Assembly (NCBI GenBank): GCA_964476155.1
Contig: CAYYYS010000015.1
Location: 1 to 61,350 of the forward strand
Origin: JAHIYU01 sp964476155
Lineage (GTDB): Bacteria; Krumholzibacteriota; Krumholzibacteriia; LZORAL124-64-63
DNA: 61,350 bases
Reading direction: 5' to 3'
Under the pieces are notes generated by a model, which saw nothing but the letters and a program-made list of their open reading frames with translations, was not told the origin of the DNA and made no database searches. Of the stretch, positions 53,791-61,350 are shown in pieces. The number at the start of each line of letters is the position of its first letter. Positions within the stretch are counted from its first letter, which is position 1. The position numbers and the translations under genes were made by a program.

Positions 53791-55485
53791 ATGGTGTCGC
53801 GTATTTTGATTCTGGTGATGATCTCGGTCCTTGTCGCCCCGGCGGCTTTTTCGCCCGCCCAGGAGGGTGCCGCACCCCCGGATTCCGTCGGGGATATCAT
53901 CACCAGCGATCTGAGCGACGAGGATAAGATTAGCGCTCTCAACGAACTGATCCTGCTTAACCCTCGTAACGCAGATCTATACAATAACCTGGGTGTGATC
54001 TACGCCGAGCGCGAGGACTGGGTCCTGGCGCGCGATTCGTTCATCGCGGCGATCCAGTGCGATCCCCGACTGCCCCAATCGCATCGCAACCTGGGCATGG
54101 TGATGGCCGCGCTCGACGAGCCCGCCATGGCCGTGGCCGAGTTCGAGGCCTACCAGCGTTTTTCCCCGGACCGCGGCCTGGACGCCCACAAGATGATCGG
54201 CGACGCCTGGCGCGCCGCCGGCGACGCACCGTTCGCCCTGGAGAGTTATCGCAACGGCCTGGAGGCCTACGGCGGCATGTTCGGACCAGGCTCCGCGGAG
54301 CTGATCATGGCCCAGGCCCTGCTGCTGGACGAGACGAATGCCGACGAGGACTATGAAGCCCTGCTGCGCAAGTATGCCGATCCGGCCCGGGACTATTTGG
54401 CGAGCACCGGCGGCGAGGCCGTCGATCCGGTGGGGCGCGCGGCCCAGGCCATCAGCGCGCGACTGTTGCGCATCTTTGTGGACGACGCTCGTCTGATGGG
54501 CGAAGCCGGCTCGCACGCGGAGGCGGCCCAGGTCTACGAGGCGGCCATGGCCCTCGCACCGGACAACGATGATTTGCTGCCCCTGGCGTCGGCCGCCTGG
54601 TTCGACGCCGGCGAGACCATGAAGGCCAAGGTGCTCGCCCAGCGGGCCACCATGGAGTCGCCCGAGCGGCCGGGCGGTTGGCAGGCGCGAGGTCGTATCG
54701 CCGAGGTCGAGACACGTTCCCGCGAGGCCATCGAGCACTATCGCAAGGCATGGGATCTGGATCCCACGCAGAACGACGTGGCCGCCAAGATCGGTCAGCT
54801 CTACCTGTCGCTGGGCGACAACGCCAATGCGCGCAAGTTCATGGGACTGGTGGCGTCGGATCCCGACACGCCGCCCGAGCTGCTCTACAACTACGCTCTA
54901 AGCTTACAACGCGCGGACGACCACGAGCTGGCGCTGCATCCGTTGCGCAAGGTCGTCGAGCGTCGGCCCGAGATGGCGACGGGTTGGCGGGCGCTGGCGT
55001 CGTCCCTGCGTCACACCAAGCGCTACGACGAGGCCGCGCGGGCCTACGGCAAGGCGTTCGCCCTGGATAACGACCCCAAGCTCGCGTTTCAGCAGGGCTA
55101 CTGCTACCAGCGCACCGACAAGCCCGTCAAGGCGGCCGACGCCTACCGGCTGTCGCTGGCCATGGATCCGACCAACGCCCGCACCCACTACAATCTGGGC
55201 CTCGTCCTGATCAAGGTGGGCGAGTATCGTGACGCCCTCGAAACCTTCGCGGTTCTCGATGATCTTGAGCCCGATTCCTATCGCATCCGCTTCAATACCG
55301 GCCTGTGCCACCAGCATCTGGCCGAGCACGACGAGGCGTTGACGGCCTACGAGCTGGCTCTCGATATCGAGGAAACATCGGCGGTGTGGAACAACATGGG
55401 GTTGGTCTACGACGCCATGGGGGATAAGATCGAGGCCAAGGAATGCTACGAGGAAGGCAAGCGCCTGAAGGCGGAGGGCCAATAA
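53791..55485 (+). CDS. Exported TPR-repeat protein
   Basis: A 564-residue protein. The N-terminus (MVSRILILVMISVLVAPAAFS) is a signal peptide. Most of the rest is TPR repeats with the usual pattern, for example LYNNLGVIYAEREDWVLARD, THYNLGLVLIKVGEYRDALE and AVWNNMGLVYDAMGDKIEAK. It probably scaffolds an envelope complex. Start ATG 53791 was chosen because of the signal peptide and an upstream GGA-rich site; the frame is open further upstream with no ribosome-binding site. Translationally coupled to the next gene (TAATG) and so shares its process with the degenerate peptidase-like protein. Confidence 0.88.
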   Translation: MVSRILILVMISVLVAPAAFSPAQEGAAPPDSVGDIITSDLSDEDKISALNELILLNPRNADLYNNLGVIYAEREDWVLARDSFIAAIQCDPRLPQSHRNLGMVMAALDEPAMAVAEFEAYQRFSPDRGLDAHKMIGDAWRAAGDAPFALESYRNGLEAYGGMFGPGSAELIMAQALLLDETNADEDYEALLRKYADPARDYLASTGGEAVDPVGRAAQAISARLLRIFVDDARLMGEAGSHAEAAQVYEAAMALAPDNDDLLPLASAAWFDAGETMKAKVLAQRATMESPERPGGWQARGRIAEVETRSREAIEHYRKAWDLDPTQNDVAAKIGQLYLSLGDNANARKFMGLVASDPDTPPELLYNYALSLQRADDHELALHPLRKVVERRPEMATGWRALASSLRHTKRYDEAARAYGKAFALDNDPKLAFQQGYCYQRTDKPVKAADAYRLSLAMDPTNARTHYNLGLVLIKVGEYRDALETFAVLDDLEPDSYRIRFNTGLCHQHLAEHDEALTAYELALDIEETSAVWNNMGLVYDAMGDKIEAKECYEEGKRLKAEGQ

Positions 55486-56567
55486 TGCGAAAGATCAGCC
55501 GGACTATCCCGTTGATGGTTTTGATGCTCGCGATCCTGACCGGATCGGCCGCGTCGATCCTGGCCGAAACCCATGCCCATCACATGCCGACCCTCACGGT
55601 GGACGGCCCCTATCCTCGACTGACCCCTGATGAACTGGCCGAGTCGGGTTATCCCGACCACATGCACGTCTTTTTCTGGCCCGGCTGGCAGGCGCCGACC
55701 CACGAGGACGGTCGACCCTACGGCTTCGGCTCCATCTGCAGGGGCAATCTCTGGCTGGATCGTGAGGACATAATCTCGGAGCGGGGCCTGATGATCGTCG
55801 GGCAGCTCAAGTTGCAATACAATCCCGGCTACAAGCCCTGTGTCATGGGGCCTTTCATGGGTATCGCCGAGATGGCCCTGATGGATGTGGGCGGACTGCT
55901 CGGCCTGGGCAGCGCCGACACCCTGCTGATCGACAATACCGACATGGCTGATATCTACAAGACCCGCACCGGCCAAGGCGTCTGGCGCATGTACCAGCGC
56001 GATGGCGATGTGTGCGTGATCCAGCCCATCCCCATCCTCATGACCCGCACCCTCGGCGCCCACGCGGCCTACGACCTGATCACGGGCTGGCTCCTCGACG
56101 AGAACGGCTGCGGCGATCTGCCCGCCTGGCTGCGCGAGGGATTGCAGGCCTACGTGGCCGATCTGGGCGTGCATCTGAACAACTACATGCTGCAGTTCCG
56201 CATGCTCGGCGATATCCTCCTGACCCCGGCCGAGGCGGAGAAACTGCTGCGCGCCGATCCCATCCTCGACGACAAGCTCGACCGCGAGTTGTATCGTCGG
56301 GCCCGCTACGTGGCCTTCACGATGGTGTGGCGACTGGTGGAAGAGCATGGCGGCATGAAGCCCATGCGCGCATTGCTGGCCGAGGTCGCCGCCGGGCATG
56401 ACGCCGACGCGGCCGCCGTCGAGATCTATGGTCACGACCTGGCCGGCCTCGCCACCGAACTGGATCCGAACGGACTCGGCGAGCCCATCGGCACGTCGAC
56501 CGAATCCCGCAAACCCCATCTTCGCCCTGCCCCGGAGCCGGTCGAGACCCAAGAGGACACTCAATGA
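55485..56567 (+). CDS. Exported peptidase-MA-like protein, zinc site not visible
   Basis: A 360-residue exported protein with a signal peptide (MRKISRTIPLMVLMLAILTG...ILAE). The C-terminal half resembles gluzincin/peptidase-MA proteins: RTLGAHAAYDLITGWLLDENG then DLPAWLREGLQAYVADLGV, where true members have HExxH and the downstream LPxWLxEG-x-A/E. Here the first position reads GAHAAYD, so one or more zinc ligands are missing. It is therefore likely a non-catalytic or divergent binding protein. It is tightly coupled to the TPR gene upstream, and its stop overlaps gltX (ATGA). Confidence 0.55.
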   Translation: MRKISRTIPLMVLMLAILTGSAASILAETHAHHMPTLTVDGPYPRLTPDELAESGYPDHMHVFFWPGWQAPTHEDGRPYGFGSICRGNLWLDREDIISERGLMIVGQLKLQYNPGYKPCVMGPFMGIAEMALMDVGGLLGLGSADTLLIDNTDMADIYKTRTGQGVWRMYQRDGDVCVIQPIPILMTRTLGAHAAYDLITGWLLDENGCGDLPAWLREGLQAYVADLGVHLNNYMLQFRMLGDILLTPAEAEKLLRADPILDDKLDRELYRRARYVAFTMVWRLVEEHGGMKPMRALLAEVAAGHDADAAAVEIYGHDLAGLATELDPNGLGEPIGTSTESRKPHLRPAPEPVETQEDTQ

Positions 56568-58054
56568 GCGATCAGAAAGAAATCCGCGTCCGCTTCGCGC
56601 CCAGCCCCACCGGTTATCTGCACGTCGGCGGCGCCCGGACGGCGCTCTTCAACTGGCTCTACGCCCGCAAGGTCGGCGGCAAGTTCATCCTGCGCATAGA
56701 GGATACCGACCAGGAGCGCAGCACTGACGAGGCCACCGCCGCCATCCTGCGCGGCATGGAATGGCTGGGTCTGGATTGGGACGAAGGCCCGAACGCGGGC
56801 GGGGATTGCGGACCGTACTTCCAGTCCGAACGTCTCGATATCTACCGCGAGGCCGCGGACAAGCTGCGCGATACCGGCGCCCTCTACCCCTGCTACTGCA
56901 CCAGTGACGAGATCCAGGCCCGCAACGTGGCCAAGGGCGAGGAAGCCTTCGCGGGCTACGACAACCACTGCCGTGAGTTGACCGCGGAACAAGTTGCAAC
57001 GTTCGAGGCCGACGGCCGCAAGCCGAGCTGGCGCCTGCGCACCCCTGACGAGGGTAGCACTTTCTGGTACGACATCATCTACGACAAGCGCGAGTTCCCC
57101 AACGATTCGCTCACCGACCGCGTGGCCATCAAGCAGGATGGTTTCCCTACCTACAACTTCGCCGTGGTGGTGGACGACCACATGATGGGCATCTCCCACT
57201 GCCTGCGCGGCGACGACCACGTGAGCAATACGCCCTTCCAGATCCTGGCCTACCAGGCCCTGGGTTGGGACGTACCCAAGTTCGGCCACATGCCCATGAT
57301 CCTGGGCGCCGACCGCAAGCGGCTGAGCAAGCGCCACGGCGCCACCAGCGTCGAGGAGTTCGCGAAGATGGGCATCCTGCCCGACGCCATGGTCAACTAC
57401 CTGGCGCTGCTGGGCTGGTCGCCCGGCGGCTCGGGCGACGAGGTTTTCGCGCGCACCGAACTGATCAAGAAGTTCAGTCTGAAGAAGGTCAACAGCGCGC
57501 CCGCCGGCTTCGACTACGACAAACTCAACCACATCAACGCCCAGCACCTGAAGCGGCTCGAACCCAAGCAGCGACTCACGTTGACCTTGCCCGTGCTCCA
57601 GGAGCACGGATGGGACGTGGACCCGGCCTGGCTCGTGCCGGCCTCGAACACCAAGGGCTACACGAAACACGTGCTGAAGACACTCGGCGGACGCTTCAGC
57701 AGTCTGCTGCGGCTGCCCGAACAGATCGGCTTCTTCTTCACCGAGGATTACGCCCCGGACGAGGCCGCCGTGTCCGAACACCTGGGCAACGATGCCGCTC
57801 GCGACCGGCTCGGCCGTCTGGCGGATGCCTGCGAGCGCGATCTGTCCACCGACGAACCGGCGACCAAGGAGGCGTTCGAGGATGTCGTGCGCGCCGTGGC
57901 CGAGGCTTCGTCCCTGGAAGCGGGCGACCTGATCCATCCCGCCCGCGTGGCCCTGACCGGACAGACGCGCAGCGCGGGGATCTTTGAGGTCATGTGGTTG
58001 ATCGGGACGCCGCGGGTGATAGCGCGTCTGAGGCGCGCCGCCGCGATGAGCTGA
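56564..58054 (+). CDS. gltX: Glutamyl-tRNA synthetase
   Basis: A 496-residue class I aminoacyl-tRNA synthetase that charges tRNA-Glu with glutamate. Signatures are RFAPSPTGYLHVGGARTALF (HIGH variant at about residues 10-29), YCTSDEIQARN, VDDHMMGISHCLRGDDH, and RKRLSKRHGATSVEEF (KMSKS variant). Length is typical. The start overlaps the upstream gene by 4 nt. tRNA-Gln(CTG) and tRNA-Glu(CTC) genes lie 2.1 kb downstream. Whether it also charges tRNA-Gln cannot be seen from this window. Confidence 0.97.
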   Translation: MSDQKEIRVRFAPSPTGYLHVGGARTALFNWLYARKVGGKFILRIEDTDQERSTDEATAAILRGMEWLGLDWDEGPNAGGDCGPYFQSERLDIYREAADKLRDTGALYPCYCTSDEIQARNVAKGEEAFAGYDNHCRELTAEQVATFEADGRKPSWRLRTPDEGSTFWYDIIYDKREFPNDSLTDRVAIKQDGFPTYNFAVVVDDHMMGISHCLRGDDHVSNTPFQILAYQALGWDVPKFGHMPMILGADRKRLSKRHGATSVEEFAKMGILPDAMVNYLALLGWSPGGSGDEVFARTELIKKFSLKKVNSAPAGFDYDKLNHINAQHLKRLEPKQRLTLTLPVLQEHGWDVDPAWLVPASNTKGYTKHVLKTLGGRFSSLLRLPEQIGFFFTEDYAPDEAAVSEHLGNDAARDRLGRLADACERDLSTDEPATKEAFEDVVRAVAEASSLEAGDLIHPARVALTGQTRSAGIFEVMWLIGTPRVIARLRRAAAMS

Positions 58055-58080
58055 CCCGGCCCTGAACCGGGAGCGTTGAC

Positions 58081-60135
58081 CTGTACTTAGGCATCCTCAT
58101 CCGGTACCTGCTCATCTGGGCCGTCTACGCGGCTTCGCTGGTGTTCGTCACCCTCCTGCTGCCCGGCTTCTGGTTCGACACCGCCCAGCCCTACTGGTGG
58201 CGCGCCCCCCTGATGATCCCCATCTGGTACGCTCTGCTCATTCTCACTCTTCGGCCCTTGCTGGTGCTGGCGACCCTGCCGCTTAACGCGTTGACCCAGG
58301 GTTTGCCCACACTTTTCATCAACGCTGGCCTGTGGTATCTGACCGCCGCCCTGGTGCCGGCCTTCCACATCGAAGGCTGGTGGCATGCGTTCCTGGGCAT
58401 CGGCATGATCACGGTCATCAACACCAGCCTCACGTCCTGGCTGGGCATCGACGAGATCTACCCGCTCTTTCAGACGATCCTGCGTCGGCTCGGCATGCGG
58501 TACGGCCCTCGCGTCCAGCCCGGCCAACGCCGTGGTCTGCTGATCCTGCAGGTGGACGGCCTGTCGTGGCGCAGCCTGATGCGGGCCGTACGGCGCGGTC
58601 GCATGCCCGCGTTTTCGGCGCTGCTCGGTATGGGATCGCATCGTCTGTTCCGTTGGCAGTCGGGCGTGCCGTCCAACACGCCGGCCGTTCAGGGCGGACT
58701 GTTCTACGGGACCCGTTCGGGGGTGCCGGGCTACCGTTGGTACGATCGGGAACGCGACAAGATGATGGTGGCCAGCCGACCCGCCGACCTGCGCGACGCC
58801 GAAGCCGCAGTGGCCGCCGGTGGCCCGGCCCTGTTGGCCGGCGGCTCCTGCATCAACAGCATGTTCGGCGGCGGCGCGGCCAAGCGTCTGATGACCCTGT
58901 CGGCCGTCCGCGAGGGCGGCGAGCACAAACAGCCGGGGGAGAAGGCCGACTTTTCCCTGTTCTGGCTCAACCCCCAAGCCTACACCACGGCCGTGGTGGC
59001 CACGCTGTGGGATTTCCTGACTGCCCTGTTCTGGCACGTGGCTTCGCGCTTCCACCGACGCAAGCGCCTGATCGGACGCTCCCTGCGCATCGCCGCCATG
59101 CGCGCGGTCGGCAACGCCTTCCTGCGCGAGACGGGATTCTACTGGCTGGAGCAGGACGTGGCCCGCGGCGTGCCGGTGATCTACTCCAATTTCGTGGGCT
59201 ACGACGAGGTGGCTCATCACGCCGGGCCGGACGCGGGGGAGTCGCGCTCCACCCTGACGGCTTTCGACCGCAAGCTGCAGCGGTTGCGTCGACAGATTCG
59301 TCGCAGCGCGCCCATCTCCTATGATCTGGTCCTGATGTCGGATCATGGCCAGAGCGAGAGCGTGCCCTTCACGCGCCTGTACGGGAAGGGCCTCGATGAT
59401 CTGGTGCGCGAGCTGGCGGGACAAGTGATCGTCGTGGGACCGCCCCTGGACACCGAAGCCGCCTACGTGGGCGGCCTGCTGGAGGAGATGCGTCAGAGCG
59501 AGCGGGAGCATCACACGTGGCTCAAGGCCCGCGGACGACGCACTCTGGAACGGTTGCGTCAGCAAAGGGACATGCCACCGCCCGCCGATCCAGACACCGA
59601 GACATCGTTGATCGTCTGCGTCTCGGGCGGGTTGGCTCACATCTATCGCCGTGGCGCCGGGCGGCCTCTGCTCGTGGAAGAAATTCGCGCGCTCTATCCC
59701 GGTCTGGTGGAGGGACTGGCCAGCCACCCGGGGATCGGCTTCGTACTGGTGCGCGACGTTGACGGCCAAGCCCTGATGATCGGCGGCGACGGCATCCGCA
59801 ACCTGACCACCGGCGAGATCCGCGGCGACACCGATCCGCTCGCGCCCTACTGGGATACGGAGTTGTGGTCCCGTGAACTGTCGCAGCTGGTGGGGGGGGA
59901 GATGTCGGGCGATCTGATCGTCGTCGGCGTCCTGCAGGAACAGGATCGCGTGGTTGCTTTCGAGGAGCAGGTGGGCAGCCACGGCGGGCTGGGAGGCCCC
60001 CAGAATTACCCATTCATCCTGTTGCCGGCCTCTTTCGGCACGGTGCGGACGGATCTGCGGTCTCCCGAGGCCCTTTATGCGCACCTTTACAAGCACTTGC
60101 CGGCCCGGGAATCGACCGATGATTCTACCCCCTGA
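58081..60135 (+). CDS. Membrane phosphodiesterase with N-terminal phage-holin-IV-like helices
   Basis: A 684-residue protein. Residues 1-110 contain about four hydrophobic segments (LLIWAVYAASLVFVTLLLPG, MIPIWYALLILTLRPLLVL, FLGIGMITVINTSLTSWLG region) like the four-helix holin-IV/DUF families. Residues 140-600 form a type I phosphodiesterase domain: LLILQVDGLSWRSLMRAV, SGVPSNTPAVQGGLFYG, NFVGYDEVAHHAG, and LVLMSDHGQSES (DHG). No ATG/GTG/TTG precedes the first helix; GGGAG at 58069-58073 sits 7 nt before a CTG at 58081, which I propose as the start. A GTG at 58141 would cut the first helix. Confidence 0.78.
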   Translation: MYLGILIRYLLIWAVYAASLVFVTLLLPGFWFDTAQPYWWRAPLMIPIWYALLILTLRPLLVLATLPLNALTQGLPTLFINAGLWYLTAALVPAFHIEGWWHAFLGIGMITVINTSLTSWLGIDEIYPLFQTILRRLGMRYGPRVQPGQRRGLLILQVDGLSWRSLMRAVRRGRMPAFSALLGMGSHRLFRWQSGVPSNTPAVQGGLFYGTRSGVPGYRWYDRERDKMMVASRPADLRDAEAAVAAGGPALLAGGSCINSMFGGGAAKRLMTLSAVREGGEHKQPGEKADFSLFWLNPQAYTTAVVATLWDFLTALFWHVASRFHRRKRLIGRSLRIAAMRAVGNAFLRETGFYWLEQDVARGVPVIYSNFVGYDEVAHHAGPDAGESRSTLTAFDRKLQRLRRQIRRSAPISYDLVLMSDHGQSESVPFTRLYGKGLDDLVRELAGQVIVVGPPLDTEAAYVGGLLEEMRQSEREHHTWLKARGRRTLERLRQQRDMPPPADPDTETSLIVCVSGGLAHIYRRGAGRPLLVEEIRALYPGLVEGLASHPGIGFVLVRDVDGQALMIGGDGIRNLTTGEIRGDTDPLAPYWDTELWSRELSQLVGGEMSGDLIVVGVLQEQDRVVAFEEQVGSHGGLGGPQNYPFILLPASFGTVRTDLRSPEALYAHLYKHLPARESTDDSTP

Positions 60136-60139
60136 AATC

Positions 60140-60168
60140 TTGCATTATTCTGGTGGCTGATCTATATT
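60140..60168 (+). promoter_or_regulatory. Promoter of the tRNA-Gln/tRNA-Glu pair
   Basis: TTGCAT (60140-60145), 17-bp spacer, TATATT (60163-60168); predicted start about 60175, only 5 nt before the mature 5' end of tRNA-Gln. Confidence 0.6.
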
Positions 60169-60179
60169 CCTGAGCCGAA

Positions 60180-60253
60180 TGCCCGGTCGTTCAATGGTAG
60201 GACAGCTGACTCTGGCTCAGTCGATGAGGGTTCAAATCCTTCCCGGGCAACCA
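60180..60253 (+). tRNA. tRNA-Gln (CTG)
   Basis: A 74-nt cloverleaf with encoded CCA. Acceptor TGCCCGG pairs with CCGGGCA; D arm GTTC/GGAC; anticodon arm GCTGA-CTCTGGC-TCAGT with anticodon CTG; T arm GAGGG/CCTTC with TTCAAAT. Confidence 0.95.
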
Positions 60254-60297
60254 GGATCATCGCGCAGGCTGCAAAGCCGTTGCGCTGCAGAATAGGC

Positions 60298-60373
60298 GCC
60301 CCGTTCGTCTAGTGGCCTAGGACGCTGGCCTCTCACGCCGGTAACACGGGTTCGAGTCCCGTACGGGGTACCA
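60298..60373 (+). tRNA. tRNA-Glu (CTC)
   Basis: A 76-nt cloverleaf with encoded CCA. Acceptor GCCCCGT pairs with ACGGGGT (G1-U72 wobble). The anticodon loop is CTCTCAC (anticodon CTC). T arm is ACGGG-TTCGAGT-CCCGT. It lies 44 nt after tRNA-Gln and is followed by a hairpin at 60381. Confidence 0.95.
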
Positions 60374-60380
60374 AATCAAG

Positions 60381-60408
60381 GCGGGCCGTTCCATTCAGAA
60401 CGGCCCGC
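60381..60408 (+). terminator. Hairpin after the tRNA pair
   Basis: Perfect 11-bp arms GCGGGCCGTTC and GAACGGCCCGC with a 6-nt loop; followed by TGACGTCTTAT, a weak T-tract. Confidence 0.75.
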
Positions 60409-60450
60409 TGACGTCTTATCCATGGCCTAATCAACTCGATCTTCCACGGC

Positions 60451-60774
60451 ATGATCTCTCAACCAGACCACCGTGAGGTCGTTCGTTTGCACGGGATAAA
60501 CGATGAGATCAAGCACACGCTCGAGGGTGTGGATAGGGAGGCCTTGGCGAAGCACGTCGCCGATTTCATAGCCGTCGGTACAGGCGGCACGGCCAAGTAT
60601 ACCGGCCGCGATCTGCCGTCCTCTCATGCCCATCTCGAGTTGACCGATGCCCATTTCCTGTCGGCCGGCGACGATATCATCAAAGCCATGCAGAGTATGA
60701 AGTACGGCCAGGAAGAGATCGACGAACTCGTTTGCACCTTCGTGTCGCTGAAGGATCAAGTCATCTTCAAGTAG
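60451..60774 (+). CDS. Truncated-haemoglobin-like protein (group I-like, short N-terminus)
   Basis: A 107-residue protein whose central and C-terminal part resembles group I truncated globins: AKHVADFIAVGTGGTAKYTGRDL, then SSHAHLELTDAHFLSAGDDII (proximal His region) and GQEEIDELVCTFVSLKDQVI. The first 25-30 residues do not show the usual IGG...DFYxRVL helix A/B or the FF motif, and there is an in-frame stop upstream at 60409, so it is shorter than typical members. It may be a diverged or degenerate globin with an uncertain haem pocket. No good ribosome-binding site precedes the ATG. Preceded by the hairpin at 60381 and followed by a terminator. Confidence 0.5.
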   Translation: MISQPDHREVVRLHGINDEIKHTLEGVDREALAKHVADFIAVGTGGTAKYTGRDLPSSHAHLELTDAHFLSAGDDIIKAMQSMKYGQEEIDELVCTFVSLKDQVIFK

Positions 60775-60820
60775 GGGGCTTCCTGCGGTTTGTATACTGC
60801 CCATAAGGGTGCTATTGCGT

Positions 60821-60848
60821 AACGAGCCGCTCCCATGAGCGGCTCGTT
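60821..60848. terminator. Intrinsic terminator between globin-like gene and last gene
   Basis: Perfect 11-bp arms AACGAGCCGCT and AGCGGCTCGTT with a 6-nt loop. A TTATTTAT tract follows on the plus strand. Confidence 0.75.
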
Positions 60849-60924
60849 GCTTATTTATCCAAGACTGTATGGGACCGAGGCCGATAAGGAACAGGCATCA
60901 CGACTCGATCGCGTCGACAGCGAT

Positions 60925-61350
60925 TTACCGGGCCTCTTCGACGATCGATACGTCCCAGTAAACTCCGACGTCCATTCCATCGTTCGCCAACCGCTGTCCA
61001 CAGGTCGCAGCCTCACCTCCTGCCGTTCCCCAGTCCACGGGATATTCGCAGTCCCCGCTCGATTCCCGCCAGAGCGGATAGTCGTACCAGGTCGTGGAGT
61101 AGTTGCCGATGGCATCGTCGTAGGTGGGACTGTCGCATGAGCCGTCGGATTCATTCAGGATGAACTGGAGCTGAAATCCTGCGTCCACGAGGTCGGGCAT
61201 GTCGAAGTAGAGTTCCGCGTCCGGGTACTCGTTGTCACCCGAGGGCATGTTGTAGTAGCCACAGGAGCCGCATGTCCAGGTCATGAGCACTTCCGGCGCT
61301 TCGAGCGTGGGGAGATCACGCCAGAGGTTGAAGGTGTAGTAGACCTCAAG
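60925..61350 (-). CDS. C-terminal part of a secreted Cys/Tyr-rich protein (partial)
   Basis: An open frame runs from the window edge to a TAA at 60925. The visible 141 residues include VLMTWTCGSCGYYNMPSGDN, DAELYFDMPDLVDAGFQLQF and EYPVDWGTAGGEAATCGQRL, with several Cys and many Asp/Tyr, typical of an exported beta-rich protein. The FlgD-like tail seen in the protease is absent here. The N-terminus lies outside the window, so no family can be named. Confidence 0.65.
   Translation of the reverse strand, partial: LEVYYTFNLWRDLPTLEAPEVLMTWTCGSCGYYNMPSGDNEYPDAELYFDMPDLVDAGFQLQFILNESDGSCDSPTYDDAIGNYSTTWYDYPLWRESSGDCEYPVDWGTAGGEAATCGQRLANDGMDVGVYWDVSIVEEAR

Noticed and set aside
58087..60096. A 669-codon minus-strand frame across the membrane phosphodiesterase
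   Set aside because: Antisense shadow; the plus strand has conserved catalytic motifs.

Overview
This window is a GC-rich, densely coding bacterial chromosome segment with many 1-8 nt stop/start overlaps. It probably comes from an uncultured member of the FCB superphylum (a Krumholzibacteriota/Eisenbacteria-like lineage is my guess). The clues are a secreted S8 protease ending in a PNPFNP-type FlgD-like sorting domain, a multihaem secreted protein with a similar C-terminal domain, many phosphodiesterase-superfamily and TPR proteins, and a non-enterobacterial gene order. No rRNA, CRISPR array, prophage or intact transposase was found. Taxonomy is inference.

Layout. 0-8.2 kb (+ strand after nupC): nucleoside import and salvage (nupC, udk, hpt, guaB), an MFS transporter, the fluoride channel fluC, a class V aminotransferase and a DUF190 protein, closed by a strong terminator. 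8.2-9.7 kb: a secreted multihaem protein gene broken by an exact 11-bp tandem duplication. 9.9-14.1 kb: a flavin oxidoreductase, queG, the radical-SAM gene amrS and trhA in one overlapping operon, converging on queF. 14.3-17.7 kb: an asparagine-synthetase-like enzyme and a polysaccharide flippase. 17.7-21.4 kb: a large secreted subtilase flanked by palindromic elements. 21.4-26.3 kb: a tRNA-queuosine mannosyltransferase homologue, a HAD phosphatase, an alpha/beta hydrolase, and a sigma-54-type promoter ahead of a small DNA-binding protein and a STAS/GAF protein. 26.3-31.7 kb (- strand): tRNA-Met, tilS, ftsH, folP, cdaA. 31.8-38 kb (+): an orphan ketol-acid reductoisomerase, a YIP1 protein, a MacA-like adaptor, two FtsX/MacB-type permeases without an ATPase, and a GNAT acetyltransferase. 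38.1-50.4 kb (mostly -): an exported metallophosphatase fused to a Memo domain, a membrane spermidine-synthase/TPR giant, a flavoprotein, and a four-gene module of two phosphodiesterases, a small helical protein and a membrane protein. 50.5-60.1 kb: a GT-C glycosyltransferase, a nucleophile-less alpha/beta hydrolase, a metallo-beta-lactamase-fold hydrolase, a TPR protein, a degenerate peptidase-like protein, gltX and a third membrane phosphodiesterase. 60.1-61.35 kb: tRNA-Gln(CTG), tRNA-Glu(CTC), a globin-like protein and the 3' end of a secreted protein.

Themes. (1) Queuosine: QueF, QueG and a QTMAN/GTDC1-like mannosyltransferase lie within about 12 kb. (2) AmmeMemoRadiSam: the radical-SAM component sits at 12.0-13.0 kb, while the Memo component is an exported fusion to a PPP-type phosphatase at 38.1-40.1 kb. 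(3) Envelope chemistry: three alkaline-phosphatase-superfamily proteins, a GT-C enzyme, a flippase and an Asn-synthetase-like enzyme suggest a surface-glycan or lipid-modification theme. (4) Several long foldback palindromes and a dispersed TTTACACGTGTAAA repeat sit in intergenic DNA, two of the foldbacks directly abutting -35 boxes. (5) Three neighbouring genes switch to G/T-ending codons only at their 3' ends.
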